Part shown: piece by piece, positions 8,593 through 16,248 of the stretch
How positions within the stretch are numbered: position 1 is the first letter of the stretch
Layout of the letters: each line of letters begins with the position of its first letter
Assembly (NCBI RefSeq): GCF_046719765.1
Contig: NZ_JABEBY010000008.1
Span: 62,001-126,000 of the forward strand
Reading direction: 5' to 3'
DNA from: Halonotius sp046719765
Lineage (GTDB): Archaea > Halobacteriota > Halobacteria > Halobacteriales > Haloferacaceae
DNA: 64,000 nt
Position numbers and translations under genes: made by a program
Notes under the pieces: model-generated
Seen by the model: only the letters and a program-made list of their open reading frames with translations
The model's database searches: none
Told to the model about the DNA's origin: nothing

Positions 8593-9528
8593 TCACTCCG
8601 GCTGATGGATGTAGAGCCCATAGCGGTACAGCTGCTCGCCATACCACAGCAGCTTCCCGTTCAGGCTGTCGTCGGCGGTCGCAACGCCGAGGGCCGCCAG
8701 CACCGCCTCGTACTCCGTCGACAGCGGCGTTGCTTCCGTATACTCGCCGCCGACCGCGCGATCCAGCAGGTCGCGGGCTGCCGCCGACAGCGACCCGTCG
8801 TCGAGTTCGGCGTCGATCTCGGCGGCGAACACCACCTCGCGGAACCCGGCCTCGTCGTCGGCAACGGGGATCGCTTGCGTTGTCTGCTCCGTCTCTGTGA
8901 TCGATTCGGTGGTGATAGAGACGCGGTACGGAAAGCCGCCGTCTTCGGTCATCGAGACGACTGCACCGTCGAGGTCGCCGCTCGCCAGCCGGCTGTCGCG
9001 CTCGGCCGGCCGCCGGAGGACGTAGGCGTCATCCCGGAGCAGGTCAGCCGACGCCCCCGCGCCGCGGGTCGCGCTGTTGGAGTGGAGGATTTTAATTACT
9101 CGCGCACTCGGTCGGTCGAGGCTGTCGACGTGGATTGCAGTGTCGCCAGCGTTCTCGCTTTCGAGGGCCTCGACACGAACCAGCGTTCGATCCATCTCCT
9201 GCCGACCAGTGGCCGCGCTATCGATCTGGAAATATCGCTCCTCGCCAGCGACGTAGCTGTCTTCCGGCAGCGGCGTGAAACCGTAGGTTCTGTGTGTGCC
9301 ATCAGGGATGATAGCGGCCAGCGCGGTGCGGGCTGGATCGCCGAACAGCGCGTCGTCGCTCGGCTCGTACAGCGCGTGCTCGGTTGGGCTGGCGTCGATC
9401 GTATCGATGCTGAGCGTGTATTCGGTCGACTGGTCGCTATCATCGAGGCCACCGCTCGCACAGCCGGCCAGCCCGGCCAGCATCGCTGGGGCGGTCGCTT
9501 GGAGGAGTCGGCGTCGACTCGGGGACAT
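8593..9528 (-). CDS. Tat-exported lipoprotein of unknown function (311 aa)
   Basis: The N-terminus MSPSRRRLLQATAPAM has a twin-arginine motif, and AGLAGC (Cys23) is a lipobox, so the protein is probably folded in the cytoplasm, exported by Tat and lipid-anchored outside. The mature part is acidic and appears to be one globular alpha/beta domain without repeats or membrane spans. I recognise no family. It sits between rps2 and mvk on the same strand, 77 bases after rps2 ends, which is an unexpected place for a secreted protein. Confidence 0.75.
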   Translation of the reverse strand: MSPSRRRLLQATAPAMLAGLAGCASGGLDDSDQSTEYTLSIDTIDASPTEHALYEPSDDALFGDPARTALAAIIPDGTHRTYGFTPLPEDSYVAGEERYFQIDSAATGRQEMDRTLVRVEALESENAGDTAIHVDSLDRPSARVIKILHSNSATRGAGASADLLRDDAYVLRRPAERDSRLASGDLDGAVVSMTEDGGFPYRVSITTESITETEQTTQAIPVADDEAGFREVVFAAEIDAELDDGSLSAAARDLLDRAVGGEYTEATPLSTEYEAVLAALGVATADDSLNGKLLWYGEQLYRYGLYIHQPE

Positions 9529-9605
9529 ACGCGGCCCTTCGACTGGGGATACTTGCGACTGTCGAATCGGCGACAGAATGAAACGGAAATCTGCGAAAAA
9601 GCCCG

Positions 9606-10499
9606 CTACAGCGCGTCTTCGAAGTCTTCGAGCTCGTAGAGCGTGCCGGCGTTGCGTCGGTCGAGCGTCTCGTTGGCAAGCAGCCAGTAGACAACGCTTA
9701 GCGCGCGGCGACCCTTGTTGTTGGTCGGGACAACGAGATCAACATTGCTGACCTGGTTGTTGGAGTCACACATCGCAATCACCGGGATGCCGACGGTGAT
9801 CGCCTCCTTGACTGCTTGGGCGTCGCCGATCGGGTCGGTGACCACAACGACATCCGGCTCGATGTAGCCGGCGTAGTCGGGGTTGGTCAGCGTCCCGGGG
9901 ATGAACCGCCCGGTGCGGGCGCGTGCGCCGATCGCCTCGGCGAACTTCTCGGCCGGGAACCGGCCGTACTGCCGGGAGGAGGTCACGAGGATCTGCTCGG
10001 GATCGTAGTTTGCCAGGAAGTCCGCCGCCGTCCGGATGCGGCTGTCGGTCTGACTCACATCGAGCACGTAGAGCCCATCGTCACGGACGCGGTGGATAAA
10101 CCGCTCCATATCGTGGGTCTTCTGTTGGGTACCGATGTGGACACCCGCGCCGAGATAGTCCTCGACGGGAATGAGGAGATCGGCCTCGTCGTCCGGCATC
10201 ACGTCGTCGTCGAACGGCGTGGCTTCCTCCTCCTCCTCAGCCTCGGCGTCAGCTTCGGCTTCGTCGTCAGCGTCGGCTTCGGCGTCAGCATCAGCAGCCT
10301 CCTCGGCCGCCGCAGCGTCGGCCTCAGCGTCGTCGCTGTCAGCGTCGGCGTCGCCGTCTGCCTCGGTTGCTTCGGCCTCCTCGGCAGCCTCGCTGGCGGC
10401 GTCGGTGGCGTCCGGTTCGTCATCGACAGGCTCCTCGGCGTCGGCGTCGGCCGCCTCGGCGTTGTCCTGTTCTTCGAGTTCTGTGTTGTTGTCGCTCAT
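9606..10499 (-). CDS. rps2: 30S ribosomal protein S2 with long acidic N-terminal extension
   Basis: Residues from about 106 onward match archaeal uS2 (DYLGAGVHIGTQQKTHDMERF-type start, SRQYGRFPAEKFAEA, NPDYAGYIEPD, GIPVIAMCDSNN). The first 105 residues are almost only Asp, Glu, Ala and a few Thr or Ser, and are probably disordered. The ATG overlaps the TGA of eno (ATGA), so translation is coupled. It is the last ribosomal gene of the operon. Total length is 297 residues. Confidence 0.96.
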   Translation of the reverse strand: MSDNNTELEEQDNAEAADADAEEPVDDEPDATDAASEAAEEAEATEADGDADADSDDAEADAAAAEEAADADAEADADDEAEADAEAEEEEEATPFDDDVMPDDEADLLIPVEDYLGAGVHIGTQQKTHDMERFIHRVRDDGLYVLDVSQTDSRIRTAADFLANYDPEQILVTSSRQYGRFPAEKFAEAIGARARTGRFIPGTLTNPDYAGYIEPDVVVVTDPIGDAQAVKEAITVGIPVIAMCDSNNQVSNVDLVVPTNNKGRRALSVVYWLLANETLDRRNAGTLYELEDFEDAL

Positions 10500-11695
10500 A
10501 CTGCGTCGTCCGCGATTCGGATCAGTTCGTTTAGCTTGGCGGTGCGTTCGCCGGCAACGGTGCCGGTCTTGATGTAGTCGGCGTCGGTGGCGACCGCCAG
10601 ATGGGCGATCGTCGTATCCTCGGTTTCTCCCGAGCGGTGGGAGATGATCGTCTTGTAGCCGTGTTTGACGGCTAGCTCGATCGCATCGAAGGTGTCCGAC
10701 AACGAGCCGATCTGGTTGGGCTTGATCAGGATGCTGTTGGCCGCGCCGGCGTCGATGCCGTCCTGCAGCCGCGAGACGTTGGTGACGAAGAGGTCGTCAC
10801 CGCAGATCAGCGTCTGGTCGCCGACCTGCTCGGTCAACTCGGCGAAGGCCTCGTAGTCGTTTTCGTCGAGTGGATCCTCGACGTAGGCGAGGTCGTACTC
10901 TTCGACGAGATCAGCGACGTACTCGATCTGTTCGTCGGTCGATTTCTCGCCGTCGCTGTACTGGTAGGCACCGTCTTCGTACATCTCGGCGGCGGCCATA
11001 TCGAGGCCGAACTTGATCTCGAAGCCGACCTCCTCGGCGACCTGTGAGACCGCCTCGTCGACGATCTCGAAGGCTTCGTCGTCGTCGATCGGTGGGGCCC
11101 ACGCGCCCTCGTCGCCTTTGCCCGCGCCGATTTCGCGCTCATCGAAGATGTCGCCGATCTGCGCGTGGACGGCGGCGTTGGCGAAGACGGCTTCCTCGAC
11201 GCTTGGCGCGCCGACTGGAGCCGAGAGGAACTCCTGGATGTCGGTGGCGTCTTTGGCGTGTTCGCCGCCGCCGACAACGTTGCCCAGCGGGATCGGGAAG
11301 TTGTCGCCGCGGAACGCGCCGCCGAGATGCTGATAGAGTGGCGCGCCTAGCGTGTCCGCGCCGGCCTTGGCGGCGGCCATCGAGATGGCGACCGCGCTGT
11401 TGGCACCGATCTCCGAGAAGTTGTCGGTGCCGTCAGCCGCCCGCAGTGCGTTGTCGACCGCGCGCTGGTCGCCCGCGTAGACGGTGTCAACCAGCCGTGG
11501 CACCGCGTGTTCGCGGGCGTTGGCGATGGCTTCCTTGGCCGGCAGTTCGATCGCTTCGTACTCGCCGGTCGAGGCACCCGAGGGTGCCGCGGCGCGGCCG
11601 AAGCCACCGGCGTCGGTGAGTACATCTGCTTCAACCGTGGCGTTCCCACGGGAGTCCAGTACGCGTCGGAGTGAAACGGAGCTGATTCGTGTCAT
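10496..11695 (-). CDS. eno: Enolase (phosphopyruvate hydratase)
   Basis: This 399-residue enzyme interconverts 2-phosphoglycerate and phosphoenolpyruvate in glycolysis and gluconeogenesis. It starts MTRISSVSLRRVLDSRGN, contains GASTGEYEA near residue 40, the metal and substrate residues in YVEDPLDENDYEA and ICGDDLFVTN, and ends with the catalytic ILIKPNQIGS and ISHRSGETED segments. The start at 11695 is chosen over the longer open frame because this is the conserved N-terminus and its ATG overlaps the rpoK stop (ATGA). It also ends in an ATGA overlap with rps2. Its location inside a ribosomal/RNA polymerase operon is conserved in haloarchaea. Confidence 0.97.
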   Translation of the reverse strand: MTRISSVSLRRVLDSRGNATVEADVLTDAGGFGRAAAPSGASTGEYEAIELPAKEAIANAREHAVPRLVDTVYAGDQRAVDNALRAADGTDNFSEIGANSAVAISMAAAKAGADTLGAPLYQHLGGAFRGDNFPIPLGNVVGGGEHAKDATDIQEFLSAPVGAPSVEEAVFANAAVHAQIGDIFDEREIGAGKGDEGAWAPPIDDDEAFEIVDEAVSQVAEEVGFEIKFGLDMAAAEMYEDGAYQYSDGEKSTDEQIEYVADLVEEYDLAYVEDPLDENDYEAFAELTEQVGDQTLICGDDLFVTNVSRLQDGIDAGAANSILIKPNQIGSLSDTFDAIELAVKHGYKTIISHRSGETEDTTIAHLAVATDADYIKTGTVAGERTAKLNELIRIADDAV

Positions 11696-11865
11696 TGGTC
11701 TCGGTTGATCGTAAACGGCAGGACGCCCGCGTCGTACTCCTCGGCGGCGATGAGGATCGGCTCGCTTTGGTCGGTCTCGACGAGCACTGGGGCCCCATAG
11801 GAGATCTGCAGCGACCGCGCGCCGAGAATGCGGGCCTTCTCGTAGCGGTTGTAGTGCATGCTCAT
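11692..11865 (-). CDS. rpoK: RNA polymerase subunit K
   Basis: The 57-residue product (MSMHYNRYEKARILGARSLQ at the start, ending PFTINRDQ) is the archaeal homologue of Rpb6/omega, an assembly subunit at the base of the polymerase clamp. The conserved YEKARILGARSLQISYGAP core is complete. Its start overlaps the rpoN stop and its stop overlaps the eno start, both by four bases, so it is embedded in a coupled run. Confidence 0.95.
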   Translation of the reverse strand: MSMHYNRYEKARILGARSLQISYGAPVLVETDQSEPILIAAEEYDAGVLPFTINRDQ

Positions 11866-12056
11866 TGGTATGGGGCAACGACGTCGACAAGATCCGTGTG
11901 CGATACCATCATGCGCCGACAGCAGTGGCGGGTGATCCCCAGGTCGTCGAGTACCTCCGCGGGGTCTTCATCGCCCTCGCTGGCGCGTGCCTCGAATGCC
12001 TCGTAGTGTTCACCGATGACCGTGCCACAGGTGAAACACCGGACTGGGATCATCAT
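11862..12056 (-). CDS. rpoN: RNA polymerase subunit N
   Basis: This 64-residue protein is the archaeal Rpb10 homologue that binds zinc and joins subunits D and L in polymerase assembly. The zinc ligands are visible as CFTCG (C7, C10) and HCCRRMM (C45, C46), the normal CX2C plus CC arrangement. Two adjacent ATG codons (12056 and 12053) are possible starts; the family usually begins MMVPVRC, so 12056 is used. Confidence 0.96.
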   Translation of the reverse strand: MMIPVRCFTCGTVIGEHYEAFEARASEGDEDPAEVLDDLGITRHCCRRMMVSHTDLVDVVAPYQ

Positions 12057-12068
12057 GCGTAGGTCACC

Positions 12069-12467
12069 TCAGCGGTAGGACTTCTGGTAGCGCGCCCGTG
12101 CACCCGGGCCGCCCCACTTTTTCTTCTCGGATTGCCGAACGTCGTTGACGAGCAGCGAGCGATCAAACTCGCGGTAGGCCTCGCGCAGTTCGGCATCGTT
12201 GTGATGCTGGACGAGCCCGCGGGCGAGGGCGGTGCGGACGGCGTCGGCCTGGCCGCTGAAGCCGCCGCCCTCGACGGTCACGTCGATGTCGACGCTGTCT
12301 CGCAGATCGTCGTCGGCGATGCGGAACGGTTCAAGCATCTTGAGCTGTGCCATCTCCGGCTCAACCAGCTCGACGGGCTGGGAGTTGATCCGGACACGGC
12401 CCTCACCCTCACGCACGGTTGCGCGGGCGATGGCCGTCTTCTTTTTACCTGATGTGTTGGTTACCAT
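12069..12467 (-). CDS. rps9: 30S ribosomal protein S9
   Basis: The 132-residue product is archaeal uS9: it begins MVTNTSGKKKTAIARATVREG, contains VEGGGFSGQADAVRTALARGL, and ends in the conserved GPGARARYQKSYR tail that reaches the P-site tRNA. The start overlaps the 3' end of rpl13 by seven bases. Length is normal. Confidence 0.97.
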   Translation of the reverse strand: MVTNTSGKKKTAIARATVREGEGRVRINSQPVELVEPEMAQLKMLEPFRIADDDLRDSVDIDVTVEGGGFSGQADAVRTALARGLVQHHNDAELREAYREFDRSLLVNDVRQSEKKKWGGPGARARYQKSYR

Positions 12468-12898
12468 GTAACGTTTGCCCCCAGTTTCTCTGAGATCTCG
12501 CCAAGCGAGATGAACTTGATATTCGAGAGCCGATCCAGTGAGGTGCCGTCAAGCACCTCGCCGTCCTCGTCGTAGGGGTTGCCGAGGTAGACGCGGACGT
12601 TCTCGAAGGCCTCCCGGCCGTGATCCTGTTTGTACGGCAACATCCCGCGGATCGCGCGCTTGAAGATGCGATCCGGTCGTTTCGGGTAGTACGGCCCGCT
12701 GTCGGAGCCGACCTCGGCGCGTTTCCGGTAGGTCTCCATCGTCGACTCCGGATTGCCGGTGATGACGGCGTCTTCGGCGTTGACGACAGCGATGCGGTCG
12801 CCATCAAGTGCCTGCTGGGCGACCTCGCTGGCGACGCGACCAAGGATGCAGTCTCTGGCGTCGATGACGACATCGACGTCGAACTTGGCCGCGCTCAT
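12461..12898 (-). CDS. rpl13: 50S ribosomal protein L13
   Basis: This 145-residue uL13 protein shows DARDCILGRVASEVAQQAL at the N-terminus, the YRKRAEVGSDSGPYYPKRPD block and the IRGMLPYKQDHGREA core. Its ATG overlaps the stop of rpl18e by four bases. It contributes to early large-subunit assembly. Confidence 0.97.
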   Translation of the reverse strand: MSAAKFDVDVVIDARDCILGRVASEVAQQALDGDRIAVVNAEDAVITGNPESTMETYRKRAEVGSDSGPYYPKRPDRIFKRAIRGMLPYKQDHGREAFENVRVYLGNPYDEDGEVLDGTSLDRLSNIKFISLGEISEKLGANVTW

Positions 12899-13248
12899 CG
12901 AATCACCCGGACGTTACTGCCCTCAGGATTGCTGTCGAGGGCTTCTTCGAGTGTCACCGCGTCGCCGACCTGCCCGATCTTCCGGCGGGCGGTCGCAGAG
13001 AAGTCGACGGCGGCGATCGTGACGTTTGTTTCGAGCACACCACTGCCCAGCACCTTGCCGGGGACAACGACGGTTTCGTCTTCCCGGGCGTATCGCTCGA
13101 TACGACCAAGGTTGACTTCCGCGTGGGTGCGCCGTGGCTTTGCGAGACGGTCGGCGATATCGCGCCAGACACCGGCATCTGACTCGCCTGCGACCGTCCG
13201 TAGCTCGGCGATGAGACTCTGTAGTCTCGGATTCGTTTTGCTGCTCAT
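12895..13248 (-). CDS. rpl18e: 50S ribosomal protein L18e
   Basis: This 117-residue archaeal/eukaryotic L18e protein (called HL29 in Haloarcula) begins MSSKTNPRLQSLIAELR and contains RRTHAEVNLGRI and VVVPGKVLGSGVL, the conserved core. It lies 27 bases downstream of the tRNA-Leu gene in the same direction, so the tRNA must be cut from a shared transcript. Confidence 0.95.
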   Translation of the reverse strand: MSSKTNPRLQSLIAELRTVAGESDAGVWRDIADRLAKPRRTHAEVNLGRIERYAREDETVVVPGKVLGSGVLETNVTIAAVDFSATARRKIGQVGDAVTLEEALDSNPEGSNVRVIR

Positions 13249-13275
13249 GAATACTGCTCCTGAGAGAAATCGGAG

Positions 13276-13360
13276 TGCAGGGAGCAGGATTTGAACCTGC
13301 GGACCCCTATGGGACAGCGCCCTGAACGCTGCGCCGTTGGCCTGACTTGGCTATCCCTGC
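13276..13360 (-). tRNA. tRNA-Leu (anticodon CAG)
   Basis: On the minus strand the 85-base sequence folds with acceptor arms GCAGGGA and TCCCTGC plus an A discriminator. The anticodon stem CAGCG/CGCTG holds the loop TTCAGGG (anticodon CAG). There is a long variable arm as expected for leucine, and a T arm GCAGG-TTCAAAT-CCTGC. It lies between rpoD and rpl18e, the arrangement known from the Haloarcula enolase operon. CCA is not encoded. Confidence 0.95.
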
Positions 13361-13524
13361 ACGCACTCCGAGGTACCGCACACCACGGCTTACCTGTTTC
13401 GATCCCACGCCGGTCTGTCATCGACCGACGGCCACGGCTCGGCGGCCACACGGCTACAGGGCCGGGGCGGCGAGCGCGTGAGTGGATCGAGTGTGTCATG
13501 GTGGTGTCCGGTGGGTGCAGTCAG

Positions 13525-14274
13525 CTAAACGGTGACTGCGTCGTGTAGTTCGTCCGCGCGGTCGCCGAGCGATTCGGCGGCGCGGAGCACCAGTTCCTCA
13601 ACATCGAAGGAGCCGTCGGTCTCGACGTGGAACACGTAGGCTCCGGGCACGTCTTCGACGGTCAGCTCCGTGCCGGGATACTTGTTCGTGAGGTCGTGAT
13701 CGAACTCCTTGGTGAGGACAACCTCGCCCTCGTCGGTTTCGATCGCCCCACGCAGAATCTCCGGCTCCTGTTCGTCGAACTCGCCGATGTCGTCACCGAC
13801 GGTGACCGACTGGAGGTGGCGGAAGCCGACAGCCACGCCGCCCTGCTGTTTGGCGTGTTCCTTGCCGGGTTCCAACACCGCATCGGCCTCGAATTCGAGG
13901 CTGTGGCCCTCTTTGAGCTCGACGATCGGGATGTTTTCGTCTGCCGGCTGCACCAACTCGTCGCTGGATTCGATATCGCCGGAGTAGGCCGTTGCTGGCC
14001 CCTCAACATCGAGGGCGACGGTGACGGTGTCGCCGATCTCAAAGTCGTCCAGCGGCGTCGTCAACGGGACGAGACCCAATCGCAGGCCGATCATCTCGTC
14101 GAACATGACCGAGGAGTTCTCGGTAAACCGAACGGTGTCGATGGCGAACGTCGGCACATCGGCGACCATCGCCCGGCGGAAGCCGTTGGCTAACGCCGGC
14201 GTCAGCCCGCGAACAACGAAGCGGGCCTGCCGATCGTCGCGTTCGATGATCTGAACGTCGAATTGGCCTGACAT
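13525..14274 (-). CDS. rpoD: RNA polymerase subunit D
   Basis: This 249-residue protein is the archaeal Rpb3/alpha-like assembly subunit; it pairs with subunit L and recruits N and P. It begins MSGQFDVQIIERDDRQARF and carries the conserved GLTPALANGFRRAMVADVP segment. It contains no cysteine at all, so the Fe-S cluster domain found in some archaeal D subunits cannot be present. It follows rps11 with one base between. About 164 non-coding bases separate its stop from tRNA-Leu. Confidence 0.96.
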   Translation of the reverse strand: MSGQFDVQIIERDDRQARFVVRGLTPALANGFRRAMVADVPTFAIDTVRFTENSSVMFDEMIGLRLGLVPLTTPLDDFEIGDTVTVALDVEGPATAYSGDIESSDELVQPADENIPIVELKEGHSLEFEADAVLEPGKEHAKQQGGVAVGFRHLQSVTVGDDIGEFDEQEPEILRGAIETDEGEVVLTKEFDHDLTNKYPGTELTVEDVPGAYVFHVETDGSFDVEELVLRAAESLGDRADELHDAVTV

Positions 14275-14275
14275 A

Positions 14276-14665
14276 CTAGAGTCGCTTGTTTTTCGGCGCG
14301 CGTGTCCCGTCGTGCGGGATCGGGGTTACGTCCTCGATGCGGCCGATTTCGATGCCAGCCCGGGCCAGCGCGCGGATCGTCGCCTGCGCGCCAGGGCCGG
14401 GGGATTTGTTGCCGTTGCCGCCGGGGCCGCGCACGCGAACGTGGACGCCCTCGATGCCCGCGGCCTTCGCCTTCTCGGCGACGACCTCGGCCATCTGCAT
14501 GGCGGCGTACGGCGACGCTTCGTCACGGTTCTGCTTGACCACGGTACCACCGGACGATTTGGCCAGCGTTTCCGCGCCGGTCTGGTCGGTGATCGTGATC
14601 AGCGTGTTGTTAAACGAGGAGAACACGTGGGCGATGCCCCACTTGTCGTCTTGTGATTCGCTCAT
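14276..14665 (-). CDS. rps11: 30S ribosomal protein S11
   Basis: The 129-residue uS11 protein has the signature KWGIAHVFSSFNNTLITITD, the GPGGNGNKSPGPGAQ loop and the C-terminal DVTPIPHDGTRAPKNKRL that contacts the mRNA platform. Spacing to rps4 is three bases, consistent with one transcript. Confidence 0.97.
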   Translation of the reverse strand: MSESQDDKWGIAHVFSSFNNTLITITDQTGAETLAKSSGGTVVKQNRDEASPYAAMQMAEVVAEKAKAAGIEGVHVRVRGPGGNGNKSPGPGAQATIRALARAGIEIGRIEDVTPIPHDGTRAPKNKRL

Positions 14666-14668
14666 TGG

Positions 14669-15196
14669 TTACTCCTGGGCCTCCGCCCGGGCTGGATGCA
14701 GGTCGTCTGCGAGTGGGCTGGTCTCATCGTAGCTGATCGCCGACTCTTCGGCGACCTCGACGGTGCGGGAGGGCGTCGTCGCCCGGGCACCGTTGACGGT
14801 GATGTGGCCGTGAGAGATGAACTGCCGGGCCTGCTGTGGGGTGCTGGCCAGGCCATCCCGGTAGACGACCGTCTGGAGTCGTCGTTCGAGGATGTCGGTG
14901 ACCTCAAGCGACAGAATGTCGGTGATCGTGTCGTTGTCGCCGAGGATCCCGTAGCGGCGGAGCTTGGCGAGGAACTCGCTGCCGGCTTCGGCAGCGGCCT
15001 CGGTGTCGCCCTGTGCCTCACCGATGAGACGGCGGGCCTCCCGTCGGATCGATCGGAGTTCCGACTGGGCGCGCCAGAGTTCCTCTTTGTTTTTCAGGCC
15101 GTAGCGACCGACGAGGCCGCTTTCTTCGGCGATCCGTTCACCCTGGTAGGGGTGGTTTGGCGTCTCGTAGCCGACGGTGTTTTGGCCGGTTGTCAT
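14669..15196 (-). CDS. rps4: 30S ribosomal protein S4
   Basis: This 175-residue uS4 protein has the archaeal N-terminal YETPNHPYQGERIAEE, the ELRSIRREARRLIGE helix and the S4 RNA-binding domain at about 105-150 (TPQQARQFISHGHITVNG). There is no zinc-finger cysteine set. Its ATG overlaps the stop of rps13 (ATGA). Confidence 0.97.
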   Translation of the reverse strand: MTTGQNTVGYETPNHPYQGERIAEESGLVGRYGLKNKEELWRAQSELRSIRREARRLIGEAQGDTEAAAEAGSEFLAKLRRYGILGDNDTITDILSLEVTDILERRLQTVVYRDGLASTPQQARQFISHGHITVNGARATTPSRTVEVAEESAISYDETSPLADDLHPARAEAQE

Positions 15197-15741
15197 TCGT
15201 CGTCATCCCCTGCGGCCGCCTCTTCTTCGGCGGCCGCTTCCTCTGCTTGCTCCTCTTTGATCCGCTCGACGTTGACACCGATCGTCCCTTCGGTACGACC
15301 GGTGGATTTGGTGCGCTGGCCGCGAACCTTCTGGCCGCGCTTGTGGCGGATCCCCTTGTAGGAGTCGATCATCTGCATGCGGTTGATGTCCTGTCGGCGC
15401 TGCTCTTCGACCTCACTGCCGACGATGTGGCTGGACTCACCGGTAAAGAAGTCGTCTTGCCGGTTGACCATCCACTCGGGCATGTGGTCGTCGAGGTTTT
15501 CGACGACATCGACAACGCTGTCGATCTCGTCGTCCTCAAGCAGGCCGAAGGTGGCTGTACGGTCGATATCGGCCGCCTCGGTCACGATGCGTGCCGTGCG
15601 CTGGCCGATACCGTTCATGTCTGTGAGACTGCGTTCGACGCTCTTCGTGCCGTCAAGATCGGTCTGTCCGATCCGGACGAAGTACCGGAGGTCTTCGTCG
15701 TCCTCCGCCGTCGAACCGTCTTCGGTGTCTTCTGCACTCAT
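15193..15741 (-). CDS. rps13: 30S ribosomal protein S13
   Basis: The 182-residue uS13 protein contains the helix-hairpin-helix stretch LTDMNGIGQRTARIV, VVENLDDHMPEWMVNR and the basic C-terminal SYKGIRHKRGQKVRGQRTKS. Both ends carry acidic halophilic extensions (about 15 residues at the N-terminus, about 20 Glu/Ala/Asp at the C-terminus). The ATG at 15741 is used because the longer open frame runs through the tRNA-Ser gene, which ends 20 bases upstream. Confidence 0.96.
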   Translation of the reverse strand: MSAEDTEDGSTAEDDEDLRYFVRIGQTDLDGTKSVERSLTDMNGIGQRTARIVTEAADIDRTATFGLLEDDEIDSVVDVVENLDDHMPEWMVNRQDDFFTGESSHIVGSEVEEQRRQDINRMQMIDSYKGIRHKRGQKVRGQRTKSTGRTEGTIGVNVERIKEEQAEEAAAEEEAAAGDDDE

Positions 15742-15761
15742 AGCTAGTTCAGTTGTGCGAG

Positions 15762-15847
15762 CGTTGCGGCGGGGATTCGAACCCCGGAGGCAGTGACGCC
15801 ACAGAGTTAGCAACCCTGCGCCTTGGGCCAAGCTTGGCTACCGCAAC
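15762..15847 (-). tRNA. tRNA-Ser (anticodon GCT)
   Basis: The 86-base minus-strand sequence has acceptor arms GTTGCGG and CCGCAAC with discriminator G, a D arm region TAGCCAAGCTTGGCCCAAGGC, anticodon stem CAGGG/CTCTG with loop TTGCTAA (anticodon GCT, reading AGC/AGU), a long variable arm and a T arm CCGGG-GTTCGAA-TCCCCG. It opens the ribosomal operon. Confidence 0.95.
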
Positions 15848-15930
15848 CCGCGGTTGTCGGTCATATTGTCGCCCCCATGGACTCGGGGCCGGTTGCCCCT
15901 ACAGTACTACGAGTAAGCGAAGCCTTGTCG

Positions 15931-15945
15931 GTTACTTAAGGGTCA
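15931..15945 (-). promoter_or_regulatory. Probable TATA region of the tRNA-Ser/ribosomal operon
   Basis: On the minus strand the sequence GACCCTTAAGTAACC lies about 85 bases upstream of tRNA-Ser and is the only AT-rich box in this otherwise G+C-rich gap. It fits a TATA element with a leader of roughly 60 bases. The next gene upstream is on the other strand, so the operon promoter must lie in this gap. Confidence 0.4.
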
Positions 15946-16035
15946 CGGATAGTCGGAGGCATGCGGCGGTGTCGCATGGCTGTCAGCGACCGCGAAAACC
16001 GGATTCATTTTAGTAATCCACCGAAACACTGAGAT

Positions 16036-16242
16036 ATGACCGAGCAAAGCGACGACCCCGAGGTGCCGATTATCTGTGAGGAATGCGGCACCGAGACGAC
16101 GGTGCCACTGTCGGAGCTTGAAACCCAACTTGATCGACACAACGAGAACCGCCACGACGGGGCAGAACACGCGACCGTCGATCCGACGCTCAAATCCCAA
16201 CTGCAGGATCTCGTCGCCGAGGATCTCGGGCTGTTCGAGTAG
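16036..16242 (+). CDS. Small CxxC-containing protein (68 aa)
   Basis: The product is acidic, with a CEECG motif at about residues 14-18 in the sequence IICEECGTETTVPLSELE, like half of a zinc ribbon, followed by a His-rich HNENRHDGAEH segment that could complete a metal site. A TTTTAGTA box at about 16007-16014 lies 25 bases before the ATG and supports a leaderless start. It converges with the ABC ATPase gene. No function is recognised. Confidence 0.7.
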   Translation: MTEQSDDPEVPIICEECGTETTVPLSELETQLDRHNENRHDGAEHATVDPTLKSQLQDLVAEDLGLFE

Positions 16243-16248
16243 CGACCC

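Noticed and set aside
11696..11890. N-terminal extension of the enolase frame
   Set aside because: This stretch encodes RpoK in another frame, and enolase starts at the conserved MTRISSVSL.
13245..13499. 84-codon open frame over tRNA-Leu
   Set aside because: It crosses a clear tRNA cloverleaf and has no protein-like composition.
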